Part shown: positions 53,327-63,584 of the stretch, one piece after another
Numbering within the stretch: position 1 is the stretch's first letter
Layout of the letters: each line of letters starts with the position of its first letter
NCBI GenBank assembly: GCA_023376005.1
Contig: CM042157.1
Coordinates: 20,750,258 to 20,814,257 of the forward strand
Direction: 5' to 3'
DNA: 64,000 nt
Source of the DNA: Doryteuthis pealeii
Taxonomy: Eukaryota > Mollusca > Cephalopoda > Myopsida > Loliginidae
Notes under the pieces: model-generated
Seen by the model: the letters and a program-made list of their open reading frames with translations, nothing else
The model's database searches: none
What the model was told of the DNA's origin: nothing
Translations under genes and position numbers: made by a program

Positions 53327-54085
53327 TTACATCCATCCATACATACGCAGAGGAAATTTTAATAAGTACTTTTTTAGAATTGCTGTGATGTTTGGTTTGC
53401 TTGTCTTTCTTTGTTTTTGTTTTTTCTCGAATGTAGATAGATTGATTGATAGATGGATAGATAGATAGATAGATAGATAGATAGTTACATCCATACATAC
53501 GCAGAGAAAATTTTAATAAGTACTTTTTTTTAGAATTGCTGTGATGTTTGGTTTGTTTGGGGGGTTTGGGGGGGGGTTCCCGAATGAAAATGAACGTTAT
53601 CGACTTTTTGTTTTTACTCATGGATTCTAATGCCTTGAGTTTACTGATGGTGAAAAAAGTGCTCAATTCGGAGTTTTAGGTGACTTTTGAGGCCTGATAA
53701 TCCCCTGAGAGTGGGCAAAAATGGCAAATTTCATGTACAAATAAAGTGCCAAACTAATATGATTTTCTGATAGAGTTCGATGAGGAGTATCACATAGTAA
53801 AAGATGGTTGGGTTTGCTTGAGAATTGGGGGAGATATGGGGCTTCAAAGGTTTGCCCCAAGATAGATTGATAGATAGATAGATAGATAGATAGATAAATA
53901 GGTATATCCATCCATACATACACGGAGGAAATTTTAATAAGTATTTTTTTAGAATTGATGTGATATTTGTTTTTTTGTTTTTTTGTTTTTGTTTTTTTTT
54001 TGGGGGGGGGAGTTACGATAATAGTAAATTGATGTATAGGTAGAAAAATAGGTAGATAGATAGATAGATAGATAGATAGGGTGAT
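53327..54085 (+). repeat. Three copies of a 70-base unit, each linked to (GATA)n
   Basis: The unit ACATCCATACATACGCAGAG / GAAATTTTAATAAGTACTTT / AGAATTGCTGTGATGTTTGG occurs at 53,327-53,405, 53,486-53,565 and 53,905-53,975. Copies two and three are immediately preceded by (GATA)n (53,440-53,485; 53,862-53,898), and GATA runs recur at 54,050-54,079. Between copies two and three there is about 340 bases of unassigned DNA. Confidence 0.8.
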
Positions 54086-54109
54086 TCTAAAAATGGAATA
54101 TTTCTATAA

Positions 54110-54275
54110 GAGTTCTTTTATTATCTTATCACTATGTAGTGGTGAGGTTACAATTCTGAACTTCTGGGGGTGTGGAGTGCCCCTTCATTGTCATTACTTC
54201 CAGGTCCACTCTGAGCTGGAGTGGTAATATCTGTTAGGATCCCATCTACGGGTTAAATAGATTAAAAATGATTTT
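54110..54275 (+). repeat. Repeat D fragment
   Basis: GTGTGGAGTGCCCCTTCATT, CATTACTTCCAGGTCCACTC and ATCCCATCTACGGGTTAAAT match the D consensus. A (TAGA)n run follows at 54,317-54,349. Confidence 0.65.
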
Positions 54276-54317
54276 AAAAATTGTTTTTTTAATTTGTTAT
54301 TTCAGTTTTCAAGATTG

Positions 54318-54351
<34 letters not shown>

Positions 54352-54594
54352 CTTAAATATGACCAAGGCTTGGTTTTTGAGCAAAAATAATAGAGATTTG
54401 ATTTATATTCGTGAAGATATTAAAAAAATAAAAAATATAAATGCATGATTTTTTTTTAATTTTTATTTTTAGATTAGACATTAGCATTTCTTTTCAGAGT
54501 AGCTATCAATCAATCTATTATTTTTACATAGGGATTTAAATGGGCATCCCACGAGGATTCAACTCACGATTCAGTACTAATAGATCTACGGGAC

Positions 54595-54645
54595 TAACTA
54601 AAAAAAAAAAATCTACCCAGGCGACGCCAGTAGCCGCTACTAGTA
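54595..54645 (+). mobile_element. Helitron-like 3' terminus
   Basis: Hairpin GGCG-A-CGCC, then AGTAGCCGCTACTAG followed by T. This is the expected layout of a Helitron 3' end on the plus strand; the body upstream is not recognised. Confidence 0.45.
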
Positions 54646-54849
54646 TATATTTATTTATATGATTTAGTAAGTTCGTTTTTTAACTGAGTTAAATTTTGTT
54701 AGTTTTTTGGGTAGTAGTTTTGGGGCTTTTTTTCGGTTTGTACATATACCATTTAGTAGCATGGGGAAAATTTAGTTCCCTGTGGATCACTGTTCCCACT
54801 CGGTCATCACTTATCTTGTACTCTTTTTGTAATAATTTACAGCATTCGC

Positions 54850-55035
54850 TTATCATGATTAATCGGTTATTATTTCACTCCTTGAAAGTTTTGCACACCA
54901 GCATTAGCTGATGGTCTTTCTCGGGAGTCTGAGTGATAACAAGTCTCCTCAGGTCTCCAGGACTCTTCTGAGTATTCTATCCGATTTCATCAATGCTGTT
55001 GTCTGGATGCTCTCAATTCTTCTTCTGATTTCCAG
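54850..55035 (-). pseudogene. R4/Dong-like LINE C-terminus, copy 3 of a nest
   Basis: Minus strand: LEIRRRIESIQTTALMKSDR, then ILRRVLET and a stop, then the tail region ending GAAATAATAACC. It is the most truncated of three head-to-tail copies, and its 5' edge begins right after the (TAA/TAG)n tail of copy 2. Confidence 0.75.
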
Positions 55036-55094
55036 GTATTATTATTATTATTATTATTATTATTACTACTACTACTACTACTACTACTACTACC
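55036..55094. repeat. (ATT)n-(ACT)n: 3' tail of LINE copy 2
   Basis: On the minus strand (AGT)n then (AAT)n, at the 3' end of the copy-2 frame. Confidence 0.85.
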
Positions 55095-55488
55095 CATTCG
55101 AGTTATTCACACCCGTTTTAGCTGGTGGTCCACTGATGGCTGAGTGAGAGCAAGTCTCCTCAGGTCTCCAGTCCTCTTTTGAGTATTCTAGTATTCTCAA
55201 TAGTGCTATAGTCCGGATGGTCTCGATTCTTCTTCTGATTTCGAGTTCATCCAGACTCTTTTCCAGACCCTTGGGGATCGTTCCAAGAGCACCAATTACA
55301 ATAGGCACAACCTTCACTTTCATGTTCCACAGTTTTCTTAGTTCTCTGGCAAAGTCCAAGTATTTGTTATCACGTGGAAATCGGATGGGACGACAAAATC
55401 CACGAGATGACAAGTTCTTCTCTTCTTGTTAATCAGCACTAGGTCTGGTCTCCTGGCCATGATTAGGTGATCCGTCGGTACCTTAAAG

Positions 55489-55489
<1 letters not shown>
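55090..55489 (-). pseudogene. R4/Dong-like LINE C-terminus, copy 2
   Basis: The frame at 55,090-55,413 holds YLDFARELRKLWNMKVKVVP, IVIGALGTIPKGLEK, RRRIETIRTIALLR. Upstream in another frame, up to 55,489, the strand reads MARRPDLVLINKKRRTC, the (R)PD core of a restriction-like endonuclease, so there is a frameshift between PD and the VDFAVP-like segment (here LVDFVVPS). The domain order (RPD, DF.VP.D, K..KY.DLAREL, IP(I/V)V.GALG) matches the C-terminal endonuclease of R2/R4-type non-LTR retrotransposons. Dead, 5'-truncated. Confidence 0.75.

Positions 55490-55538
<49 letters not shown>
55490..55538. repeat. (ATT)n: 3' tail of LINE copy 1
   Basis: On the minus strand a (TAA)n run of about 16 units at the end of copy 1 and the junction with copy 2. 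Confidence 0.9.
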
Positions 55539-55539
55539 T

Positions 55540-56300
55540 ACTCCTTTTGAGTTTTCACATCAGCATTAGCTGATGGTCTTTCACTGGAGTCTGAGTGACA
55601 GCAAGTCACCTCAGGTCTCCTCGGGTCTCCAGGGCTCTTCTGAGTATTCTGGCAGATTGCAGCAGTGCAGTGTTCTGAATGGTTTCAATCCTTCCTCTGA
55701 TATCCAAACTTTCCAAACCCTTTTCTAATCCTTTTGGGACTGTTCCAAGTGCACCAACCACAATTGGTATCACCTTCACCTTCATATTCCATAACTTTTT
55801 CAGTTCTCTGGCAAGGTCCAAATATTTGTCCATTTTTTCATTTTCCTTTAGCTTCACCCTGTGATCTGCTGGCACTGCAAAATCCACCAGTTAACAAGTT
55901 CTTTCTTTTTTGTTTATCAACATTAGGTCTGGTCTTCTTGCTGGGATAAGGTGATCCGTTTTTATTTCAAAGTCCCAGAGAATTTTATGTGTTTCGTTCT
56001 CAAGAACAGATTCTGGTTTATGCATATACCATTTTGTTGTATGGTCAAAATTTAATGTTTTGCATAATTCCCAGTGGATCACCTTCCCAACTCAGTCATG
56101 TCTAGTTTTTGTATTCTCGTTGTGCTAGTTTGCTACATTAGCAGAGTATATGGTTTTACAGTCTCATCTCTATTACCGCAAAGTCTACATTTACTATTTT
56201 GTTGGGTATTATCAATTTTCGCTTTGATATAGTTGTCTTATGGCATTATTTTGTGCAGCAATTATAAGTGATTCAGTTCTCTTTTGCGGTTTCCTTTCTT
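55540..56300 (-). pseudogene. R4/Dong-like LINE C-terminus, copy 1 (longest)
   Basis: Minus strand, from 56,300 downwards: a Cys-rich segment SKCRLCGNRDETV (zinc knuckle start), then after frameshifts TRHD-stop-VGKVIHWELCKTLNF, then WYMHKPESVLENETHKILWD and ARRPDLMLINKK (frame 55,891-56,082). After a one-base shift follow DFAVPADHRVKLKENEK, DKYLDLARELKKLWNMKVKV and PIVVGALGTVPKGLEKGLE (frame 55,606-55,887). The RPD and DFAVPADHR.K residues are the putative endonuclease active site. At least one stop and several frameshifts; reverse transcriptase absent. The R4-clade element Dong is known to insert in TAA repeats, which fits the TAA tails here. Clade assignment is inference. Confidence 0.8.
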
Positions 56301-58424
56301 AACCAAGTCCAAGTCTTTACATGTGCAACCTCTTCTATTTGTCGTTTGAAGCGTCCATATAATTGTTTTTCTTTCCCATTTTTGTCGTTTAGTCTTTGTT
56401 GTTTTCTGTTTGTCCATCTATCGCTTCTAACTATTTGTGCCGCCATAAGCCTCCAGTTTCGTCCTTTTCGCTTTCATTCTTTGTAGTCATATCTTCAAAA
56501 AGATTAAGTTGGTATTTTGGTTTCTATCATTTCCTTTGATTGTATGGCAATGACCTTATTCTTTCCCCTCTATTCCTTCTATTTTAGACACAATTACAAT
56601 CTATATCTCTCATCGTCTTATAGGATGGACAGAGTTCCTTGAGGAGGCATTGTAATTTTATTCGTCATATTCAGGACAATCTTTCTACTCTGAAGTAATT
56701 CTTACTCTTTTATAAGATTTCTCCTTCTTACTATTTTATAATGAATGTTGGTACTCTTATTATCTATTTATTAGTAGCTTGTTAACTTTTTTAACCATTG
56801 CGGTGTCTTGGGACAGCTTTTTGATCCTCTTCGGGATATTAGCCTACTTCTAGATTCATATTGGTTATTAGTATATTTTCTTATACGTTTTTTGACCTTT
56901 GATTTTTTGTCTGCTTTTTTGTTTTTGAGATATTGATAAGTCTTTCTGTTTTCTTTTGAATGTTATTTGTGTTTCTATATTTTTATTTATTCTTTTTTAT
57001 ATATTTTTCAAAGGCTAATTCTATCATAATCTTGCTTTGTGTTACATCAAATCGAGTTCTCTTGACGCATATTTTACTCGGTGCTATTCAATGACTTTCT
57101 CTAATGACTTTGACATATATCCACTACCATTTCTACGAAAGAGCCTACCTATCTCTATTGCAATGCCACTGTTCAAAAAACCTATATCTCACTACGAGAA
57201 CAGATACACAGAGTTTATAGTTTTGGTTTTTGAGATTTAATGCCTTTACATTTTAGGTTTCTAATATTTCTTTATGACAAATATTATTAAGCGAATTTCA
57301 CTCTGGAATTAAGTCTCTTTCAAAGCAATCAAAGTTAGGTTGGTTATTCGTTTGCTCAAAGGTATCATAATCTAGATTTCGGAATAGTAAGTTTCTAGAC
57401 TGCCAATTCTTCATTTTCATCCATGAAGGAAATCACAGTGTCATGGTAATTTTAATAATCGTTATTTATAAAATAGATGATAAAACATTAGATAATTAAC
57501 ATTTATGGCTATATTAACTTCTGAGGGATTGTATTGTGTAAATTATATAATGTATAATTAATATTTAATATATATATTATTATTAATTAATAGTATATTA
57601 ATTTATATATAGTATAACACATACATACAGAACTCAACACACACAACCCCATTATTATAATATATATATATATATATTATATATTAATTATACAGTGAAC
57701 TTATATTATCCTACACATAATATAAATTTATGTGTGTTGTGTATATTGATGTGTGTGTGTAATATTTATGTGTATTATGTAATATTATATATGCACATAT
57801 ACACACTCTAACTACTACAACATATACATATATAGTGTGAGGTATAAGAGTATTTGGTAGTTTATAATTTATATACAACTTCCAGATATTATATAACTCA
57901 TAATTTATTAATATATATTTATATATTCTTACACACATATATTATTTGCTAGTAAGGTCTGGCTTACTTTAATTGATAGTTTGGTACTAAATTATAATAA
58001 GGAAAAGATAATAATTAATTAACTCTAAAAACTCATTTGGCCGCTGGTATATAGTGAGAATTATTTTGGGTTTAATTTAATTAAATTAAGATTTGAATAT
58101 GGGTTACTTCTATGCGTTGGTTTATGCTGCCATATGACATAGTGTCTTATTCCATTACTCTCCAACCATTCGTATTGTCTCTTTAACAATCTCATCATAA
58201 GTACTGTATAGTACGGCATCCTTATAGTATGGGTGTGTGTGCTGTGTGTAGTGGCGTGTGTGAGTTTGTATGTGTCGTTGGTATATGGGTAATTAATTAT
58301 ATAGTGTATATAGATATATATGTATAATTATGTAATATCGTATATATATTAGTATGAGATTAATATATATTATGAGTTAGTATGTAAAAACATATTATTG
58401 TCTTTCCATTTTTTGTTTTTGTGA
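56301..58424. other. Unassigned AT-rich DNA
   Basis: About 2.1 kb with only low-complexity features (TA/AT-rich 57,530-57,950 and 58,230-58,390). The part next to the LINE (56,300-56,500) may be further decayed LINE sequence. No credible exon seen. Confidence 0.4.
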
Positions 58425-58466
58425 TTGTTGGTGATATTGAACACTTCATATACCATAATTTCATCT

Positions 58467-58619
58467 AATCATATAGGAGGACATCTGCTCAGCGTCCTGC
58501 CCGTTGTATGGATCTGCTGTCAGATAGGAGATGCGCCCCTCATGGAGAATAATAGATCCAGAAGCAAGCATAGATTACAGCCTGAATTGCTATTTGAGCA
58601 TGAAACCGAGCTGTAAGAT
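58467..58619 (+). other. GC-richer island of unknown nature
   Basis: After TTTCATCTAATCATATAG, an acceptor-like site, the frame GGHLLSVLPVVWICCQIGDA...HETEL is open to a stop at 58,614. I do not recognise it, and the minus strand is also open (58,540-58,830), so coding status is undecided. (GA)n follows at 58,665-58,737. Confidence 0.25.
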
Positions 58620-58837
58620 AATTGTTGAAAAACATTGTGGTTTTTAATATATGTAGTAGATAAAAGAGAGATAAGAGGAGAGAGAGAGTAGAGGAGAGAT
58701 ATGAGAGAGAGAGAAAGAGAAAGAGGAAGAGAGAGAATGTGTCTACAACCCAGAAAGTGAACAAAAGACACTTTACTATTTGGTTTATCTTGCGCGCCAT
58801 TGGATCATTCTCCTCTACCACCATTGTCAAAAAAAAT

Positions 58838-59071
58838 CAATAACTGACAGTATGAAATGGTATGAAGTGGTTCCCCATAAATACTCTAAAGCAGAAAAGG
58901 TTAATGCACGTTTGGACACTGAAAAAATCACAAAGACATTTGAAAGGGATAAAAAGTAAGCACAATTTTTTGTCTCCATCGAATATAATGGGACACATTC
59001 AATTCAATGGCATTTCCATACGTCTCGGACAATGAATGTCTAAAAGAATTTTGTTTATATTTACCCAAACA
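58838..59071. other. Unassigned stretch
   Basis: Nothing recognised. Confidence 0.35.
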
Positions 59072-59200
59072 CTTTGCCAGGCCAAGATGTGACACAAGGT
59101 TGGGTTTTTTTTCTTTTAAGCGGGGTACAACGGATTCGAAAGTTTACATTGGAATCGTCTCTTACTCAAGAAATACATTCAATCCTCAGAAATAGATATG
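59072..59200 (-). mobile_element. SINE family A, strongly decayed 3' part
   Basis: AAGATGTGACACAAGGTTGG, CTTTTAAGCGGGGTACAACG and GGATTCGAAAGTTTACATTG follow the family A tail order on the minus strand with many changes. Confidence 0.5.
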
Positions 59201-59323
59201 GTTGACCCAACAAAAAGAAATGGATAATCGAAACATATTATGCTATCATTTCAACAGCTAACTGTTTTCATTAAATATTTTAGATAGTAGACATTAACAT
59301 TAGCCGCTGCTAGTATATATTTG

Positions 59324-59405
59324 TCTACTAATAATGGTGATTCGCTTCCGGTTTTTGTCTGTAACAAAAACTGCGTCACTGCTTACGTCACACTACGTAA
59401 AACGT
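59324..59405 (+). mobile_element. Helitron family B 5' end, interrupted by a LINE
   Basis: TCTACTAATAATGGTGATTC, CGGTTTTTGTCTGTAACAAA, CACTGCTTACGTCACACTAC match (inverted) 35,930-36,010. A CTAG|T (59,309-59,313, preceded by GCCGCTG) lies 10 bases upstream and may be the 3' end of another Helitron. The body resumes at about 60,263. Confidence 0.6.
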
Positions 59406-59410
59406 CATCA

Positions 59411-60262
59411 TCATAATGTCGTGCAGGCAGCATGGATATCCATGACAATCTCTCGCCAACCTTCCCTATCATTCATTGCACCTGGGAGTTCTTCCTCGCT
59501 GTAGCCAGCATCTTTACATAGCTGGTCAATGCAGGTCCTTGCTGGGCGGCCCACACTAGCATGTCCATGTGTTGGCTTCCACAGGAGAACATCGCTTATG
59601 AGTTCGTCCTTGCTTCTCCAGCAGTGTCATGCATGTCTAGTCCGTCTCACTAAGATGATCTGTGAGATAGGGGGCAGGTGACCATGCAGCTGCTCCCTAG
59701 TGGGGTGCTGTTTCCACGACTTGTTCAGTACTGCACGCAACATTCTTGTGCAGGTCCCATCTAGCTTACTCTCAAGGCGCCTCGTCAGGGTCCAGGTGGT
59801 GCAGCCATACAGCAGTACTGATATGACTACAGCCTGGAAGAAATGTCGCTTCAGCTTGTCAGTAAGATCAGATTTCCATATGCCTGACAGTTTGTTTGTG
59901 GCCAGCCATGCCTTTCCTATTCGTGCATTAATATCGTCATCTGTGGATGAGATATTACTACCTAGGTATGTGAATTGTTCTACTGGCTTAAGGGGCTTAC
60001 TGTCTAGTGTGGAGATGTCTCCTTTCTTTTTGAAGCTCATGAACTCTGTTTTATCGGAGTTCACAAAGAGGCCAATGTTTTTTGCTGCCTCCTCCAGGCT
60101 ATGTAGCTGTGACTCAGCCTGTGTCGGTGTATCTGCAAGAAGTGCGAGGTCATCCGCATAGTCTGCATCTGTGACTGTTTGTGCAGGGTATCTCCTGCTT
60201 CTTTCCTTTCTTAATGTAAAACCTTTTTCTTTTATGGTATCTAATGATGTTCGGAGTACATA
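59411..60262 (-). pseudogene. 5'-truncated LINE reverse transcriptase with YADD motif
   Basis: Minus strand, continuous frame from about 60,262: RTSLDTIKEKGFTLRKERSR, then TVTDADYADDLALLAD, where YADD is the catalytic motif of reverse transcriptase. Then FVNSDKTEFMSFKK, QFTYLGSNISSTDDDINARI, SVLLYGCTTWTLTRR, MLRAVLNKSW and, after a single TGA at 59,625-59,627, HCWRSKDELISDVLLWKPTH, VGRPARTCIDQLCKDAGYS, REGWREIVMDIHAA. These are the palm motif, thumb-like region and C-terminal tail of animal non-LTR retrotransposons (RTE/CR1-like). About 285 codons with one premature stop. It is inserted in a Helitron, and the N-terminal part of the polymerase is missing. Confidence 0.85.
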
Positions 60263-60560
60263 ACGTCATAACGTAGAATAAATACACTCAAATTTGAGCA
60301 TGAAATGTTAGACAGTCCTCATTGGATTTTTAAACAAGTTGTAATAAATACATACCTGGTATTATCTATCTATCTATATTTTTTATTTTAATATATATTT
60401 AAAGTTATCAGAACTAAGTTTCCATTTCAATTTTTTCAATTTTTTACTCCTTTAATAAATTCATTTTATTTTTTACTCGTTTAATAAATTTGATGATTTT
60501 ACTTTACTTATGATACAAACTCTCTGATATTAAATTTCAACAGCTAACTCCTAAATGGCT
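60263..60560 (+). mobile_element. Helitron family B, continuation after the LINE
   Basis: ACACTCAAATTTGAGCATGA, GTTAGACAGTCCTCATTG, ATACCTGGTATTATC match the inverted interior of the 35,570-36,015 copy. 60,561-60,809 is unassigned. Confidence 0.65.
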
Positions 60561-60809
60561 TATTTTAAATTTGAATGTGTAATAAAATTGGCCTCTGGTT
60601 TTTAGAAAAAAAACACCTGGTATTTCATCAAGTTTGAAACATTTATTCCAGTTTAAGTAAGGGCCAGAGTGGAGTGTCGCGTGGAATAGACTACTCAGCT
60701 TCTTGGATTCCATAATTAATCATCACAGTTAACACCCACAGTTAACAAGTGGCCCTATTGTGAGGATTTTACCCTACTGAAGAAGTGCAGTTGGTGTATT
60801 CTAAAGATG

Positions 60810-61070
60810 ATTTGTTTTGTTTTGTTCAATCAACCTCGGTGGGCCATTTAATGCCAATAAAGTTGTGAAATAAATTCATTCTTAATGCATGATACAATTT
60901 TTTTTATCAACTCATGTTTTTCGATTTAAACCATAGATGGGACCCTAACAAGTACTACCACTCTGGCTCAGTGTGGCCCAGGGAGCAATGGTGATGAAGG
61001 GGTGCTCCACATTCCCCAAACCTCCAAAACTGGAACCTCATAATCAGATAGAGTTTAACATTCCCAGGAC
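60810..61070 (-). repeat. Repeat D, minus-strand copy
   Basis: Plus-strand reading TTTTGTTTTGTTCAATCAAC, CCTCGGTGGGCCATTTAATG, ATAGATGGGACCCTAACAAG, GAAGGGGTGCTCCACATTCC is the reverse complement of the 3' half of D. Confidence 0.75.
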
Positions 61071-61374
61071 ATGTAGAAAATGAATATATCAAACATTCAG
61101 AGATTTGACTGCATAAAAATTACAAAAGCATCAGTAATATTTAAGATAAAAAACGAGTATAACTGATAACTGATTATTTGAATATAATGTTTATATATTA
61201 TTCTAGATATAGACATTATTCTGTTCAACTTTTGGCTAGATTGACTTCTGCTATCAACTGCTCTTTTCTTGACCCCCCGAAATTCTGGAATCAATTTTAG
61301 CAGCAAAAGTCAATTTTTCTAGTTGCAACCCTCTTAATTAAGAAATTCCCGTAGCCAGTGACAAATTTCGTTTT

Positions 61375-61614
61375 TCAATCCAAACTCGGCCATCCCCGGG
61401 GCCCGACTTCTTGTGTCCGTGTCTGCGTCTCGGTCTCTACTTCCTGACTGTCTGCTCGCCTTTTTAAAACGAGAATTATTTTTGTAAGAGCCCGGGCAGC
61501 TTCTGTACCGTTTGCAATTTCCCCAAATTGCGCGTTTAGCTGTTGGAACAGCTCAACACTAGAAACGTCCGGGTGATCGTCAATGTACTCCCCTATCCAC
61601 TCTGATACAACAGG
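61375..61614 (-). CDS. Short open frame, possible retroelement gag-like fragment
   Basis: Open for 79 codons between an upstream TAA (61,615-61,617) and TGA at 61,377-61,375, with no Met at the start, so it is either an exon or a truncated ORF. It reads PVVSEWIGEYIDDHPD, SVELFQQLNAQFGEIANGTE, AARALTKIILVLKRRADSQE, and ends GPRGWPSLD. The pattern hydrophobic-(L)..Q(L/F)..(R/Q)FG......A...L loosely resembles the capsid region of LTR-retroelement Gag proteins, and its GC content exceeds the surroundings. It ends in a Thr/Gln-rich acidic tail. The 5' side is cut by SINE-B at 61,617. Identity is uncertain; a host protein exon is equally possible. Confidence 0.35.
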   Translation of the reverse strand, partial: PVVSEWIGEYIDDHPDVSSVELFQQLNAQFGEIANGTEAARALTKIILVLKRRADSQEVETETQTRTQEVGPRGWPSLD

Positions 61615-61616
61615 TT

Positions 61617-61763
61617 ACAAGAGCTGGTGCTAGGTGTGGCGCTCCACCTCAGACGCCAAAAACAATCTCCTTGGTCTAGCGCTATTGAAAAGGGGATAGA
61701 CTCCCTCGCTGACTGGCTAATACCGATTTTAGGCCGCCCCGACGACTTTACTTTACTTACTTT
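61617..61763 (+). mobile_element. SINE family B, head lost
   Basis: AAGAGCTGGTGCTAGGTGTG to GGCCGCCCCGACGACTTTAC. Confidence 0.85.
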
Positions 61764-62419
61764 CAGAACATCTTTCTTACAAAATAAAAACAACAGTGCC
61801 CTCCTTGAAAATCCGCGTGAAAAATGATGGGTTTAAGTCGAACTCCATTATCGATTTTACTTCCCTTTATCAATCCAACGTATCATTGACTTGTATCGCT
61901 ATCCTAGCGTTTCTGTTTTTCTTTCCTTGAGGTTCAATATATTTCTTTTCCCATTTCGCCTTTCTTAAAAGTACCATTCAAAGACATCGATTTTTTTGCC
62001 CAAACTTCAAAGTAGATGCCAAAAGAAGGGAGCTGTACAAATACACGCAATACTTTCAACCCAAACATTTTAACAGCTTGAATTTCTTTTTTTTTTTTTT
62101 TTTAAGAAATAACGAGGTAAAAATTTTGAGTTTTTATATTCCGCTGAGTTTTTAAAAAAAACTTTTTGAAATAGATTGCGTGTATCAGTTTCGGAATCTG
62201 AATACATTTTGTTGTTGTGTAATGTATATTTACAGGGCTTTGCGTAGACCAGCACAATAGCTCCTTTAAAAACGCCCGTAATGGAGAATTTGTATTGGTA
62301 TATATATCTACCTAACCCCACCTCGGCCACGGGCACTCAGTGATACAAGACCAATTCTAAGCTGCTTTAGAATAGATGTTTTGCAGAACAAAATTGTGCA
62401 AGAACAGAATCAAAGGTGT
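61764..62419. other. Unassigned stretch
   Basis: Contains a poly-T block (62,087-62,103). No credible gene. Confidence 0.4.
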
Positions 62420-62424
62420 CATGC

Positions 62425-62598
62425 CTTTAAAATGGACACGACGGGACGAGTTCAAATCCAACTATGGCTAAATAGTAGGACAGATTGAGCTCTTTAATTT
62501 GGTTAGACAACCAGTCTAGGAGAAGGAAAACTCTAAATTCAAATCTGTTGAACTCTTCTTAAAAATGATCTTGTATCCCATGCTGTTCGTGCTGAGGG

Positions 62599-62601
<3 letters not shown>
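62425..62601 (+). mobile_element. SINE family A, internally deleted
   Basis: GACGAGTTCAAATCCAACTA (B box), then directly GGCTAAATAGTAGGACAGA, AACCAGTCTAGGAGAAGGAA and the tail GCTGAGGGATTAATATATA. The CCCTTGGGAAAGG block is missing. Confidence 0.8.
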
Positions 62602-62602
<1 letters not shown>

Positions 62603-62659
<57 letters not shown>

Positions 62660-62798
62660 AAAAGATAAATAAATAAAGGAAAGAACATGTTGAATGGATA
62701 AAATTAATTTAATTTTGAGTTAACCACACATGTTTCGGCCAGGAGTTTGTTCATGTACACATTGCATTCTATTTATTATTATTTTTAATATGAAATAA

Positions 62799-62868
<70 letters not shown>
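62603..62868. repeat. (TA)n tract, retroposon-like piece and (AAT)n
   Basis: TA at 62,602-62,654 and AAT at 62,799-62,868. Between them the minus strand reads CTCCTGGCCGAAACATGTGT, reminiscent of the CGAAAC half of the hammerhead-like families, but no CUGANGA box is present. Confidence 0.75.
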
Positions 62869-62989
62869 GAAAATTAAAAGATATTTAAGTATACAAAGAA
62901 AAACGACCTTCTTTGAGGTAAAATGTTTGATATTTGAAAATATCAAACATTTGGAAATATCAAACATTCAACATTTTCTATTTAATATA

Positions 62990-63584
62990 CTAGCAAATAT
63001 ATGCACCCGCCGGGTGCAAGTATTTAAGTTTTAATGTAATAAAATATTATGTTAACTTAGAAAAGGTAATGGAACTAAATAAGATGCCGATAAAAAGATT
63101 TGAAACAGAGGGGGAACAACTAAAACTTGCTTTTTCTTCCCTCCCGTCTTCATTGCTAAATTTTCATAATTTAACTATTTAGTTAAATTAGGAAGTAAAG
63201 AATAGAATTACTATTAATATTGTTAATGGATTTATTGGAGAGATTTTTGCTCATATTCATTAAGATAAAACCAAACAATTAGAAATCAATAATACTGAGC
63301 ACATATTTATTAAAATCAAATTTTTAATATCAATATGCAAATTAGCCTACCCTGCACACTGCAAACCACTATATTTTGTATATATAAATACAATTGCATG
63401 TTAATAATATGTGGATATGGTCAACTGTATTAATAATGTAAAACAATTTTATTAATAATTGAGGTTTGAATAAAAAATAAAATAATGGAGAATGTGATGT
63501 ATAATAACTAAGGGAATTGTGACTCGATTAGTAATATAGTTTCGGTTACAGACAGAAAAACACACAATCTCCATTATAATAAGA
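62990..63584 (-). mobile_element. Helitron family A, copy 5
   Basis: CTAG at 62,990-62,993, hairpin GCACCCGCCGGGTGC (one base different in the loop), 5' end TCTTATTATAATGG at 63,584 preceded by A. Confidence 0.85.

Noticed and set aside
59700..60161. Plus-strand 153-codon frame
   Set aside because: Antisense shadow of the reverse transcriptase frame, which has the YADD motif and collinear LINE motifs.
62690..62760. Hammerhead on the minus strand around GGCCGAAACATG
   Set aside because: Only the GAAAC half is present; no CUGANGA box at the required distance.
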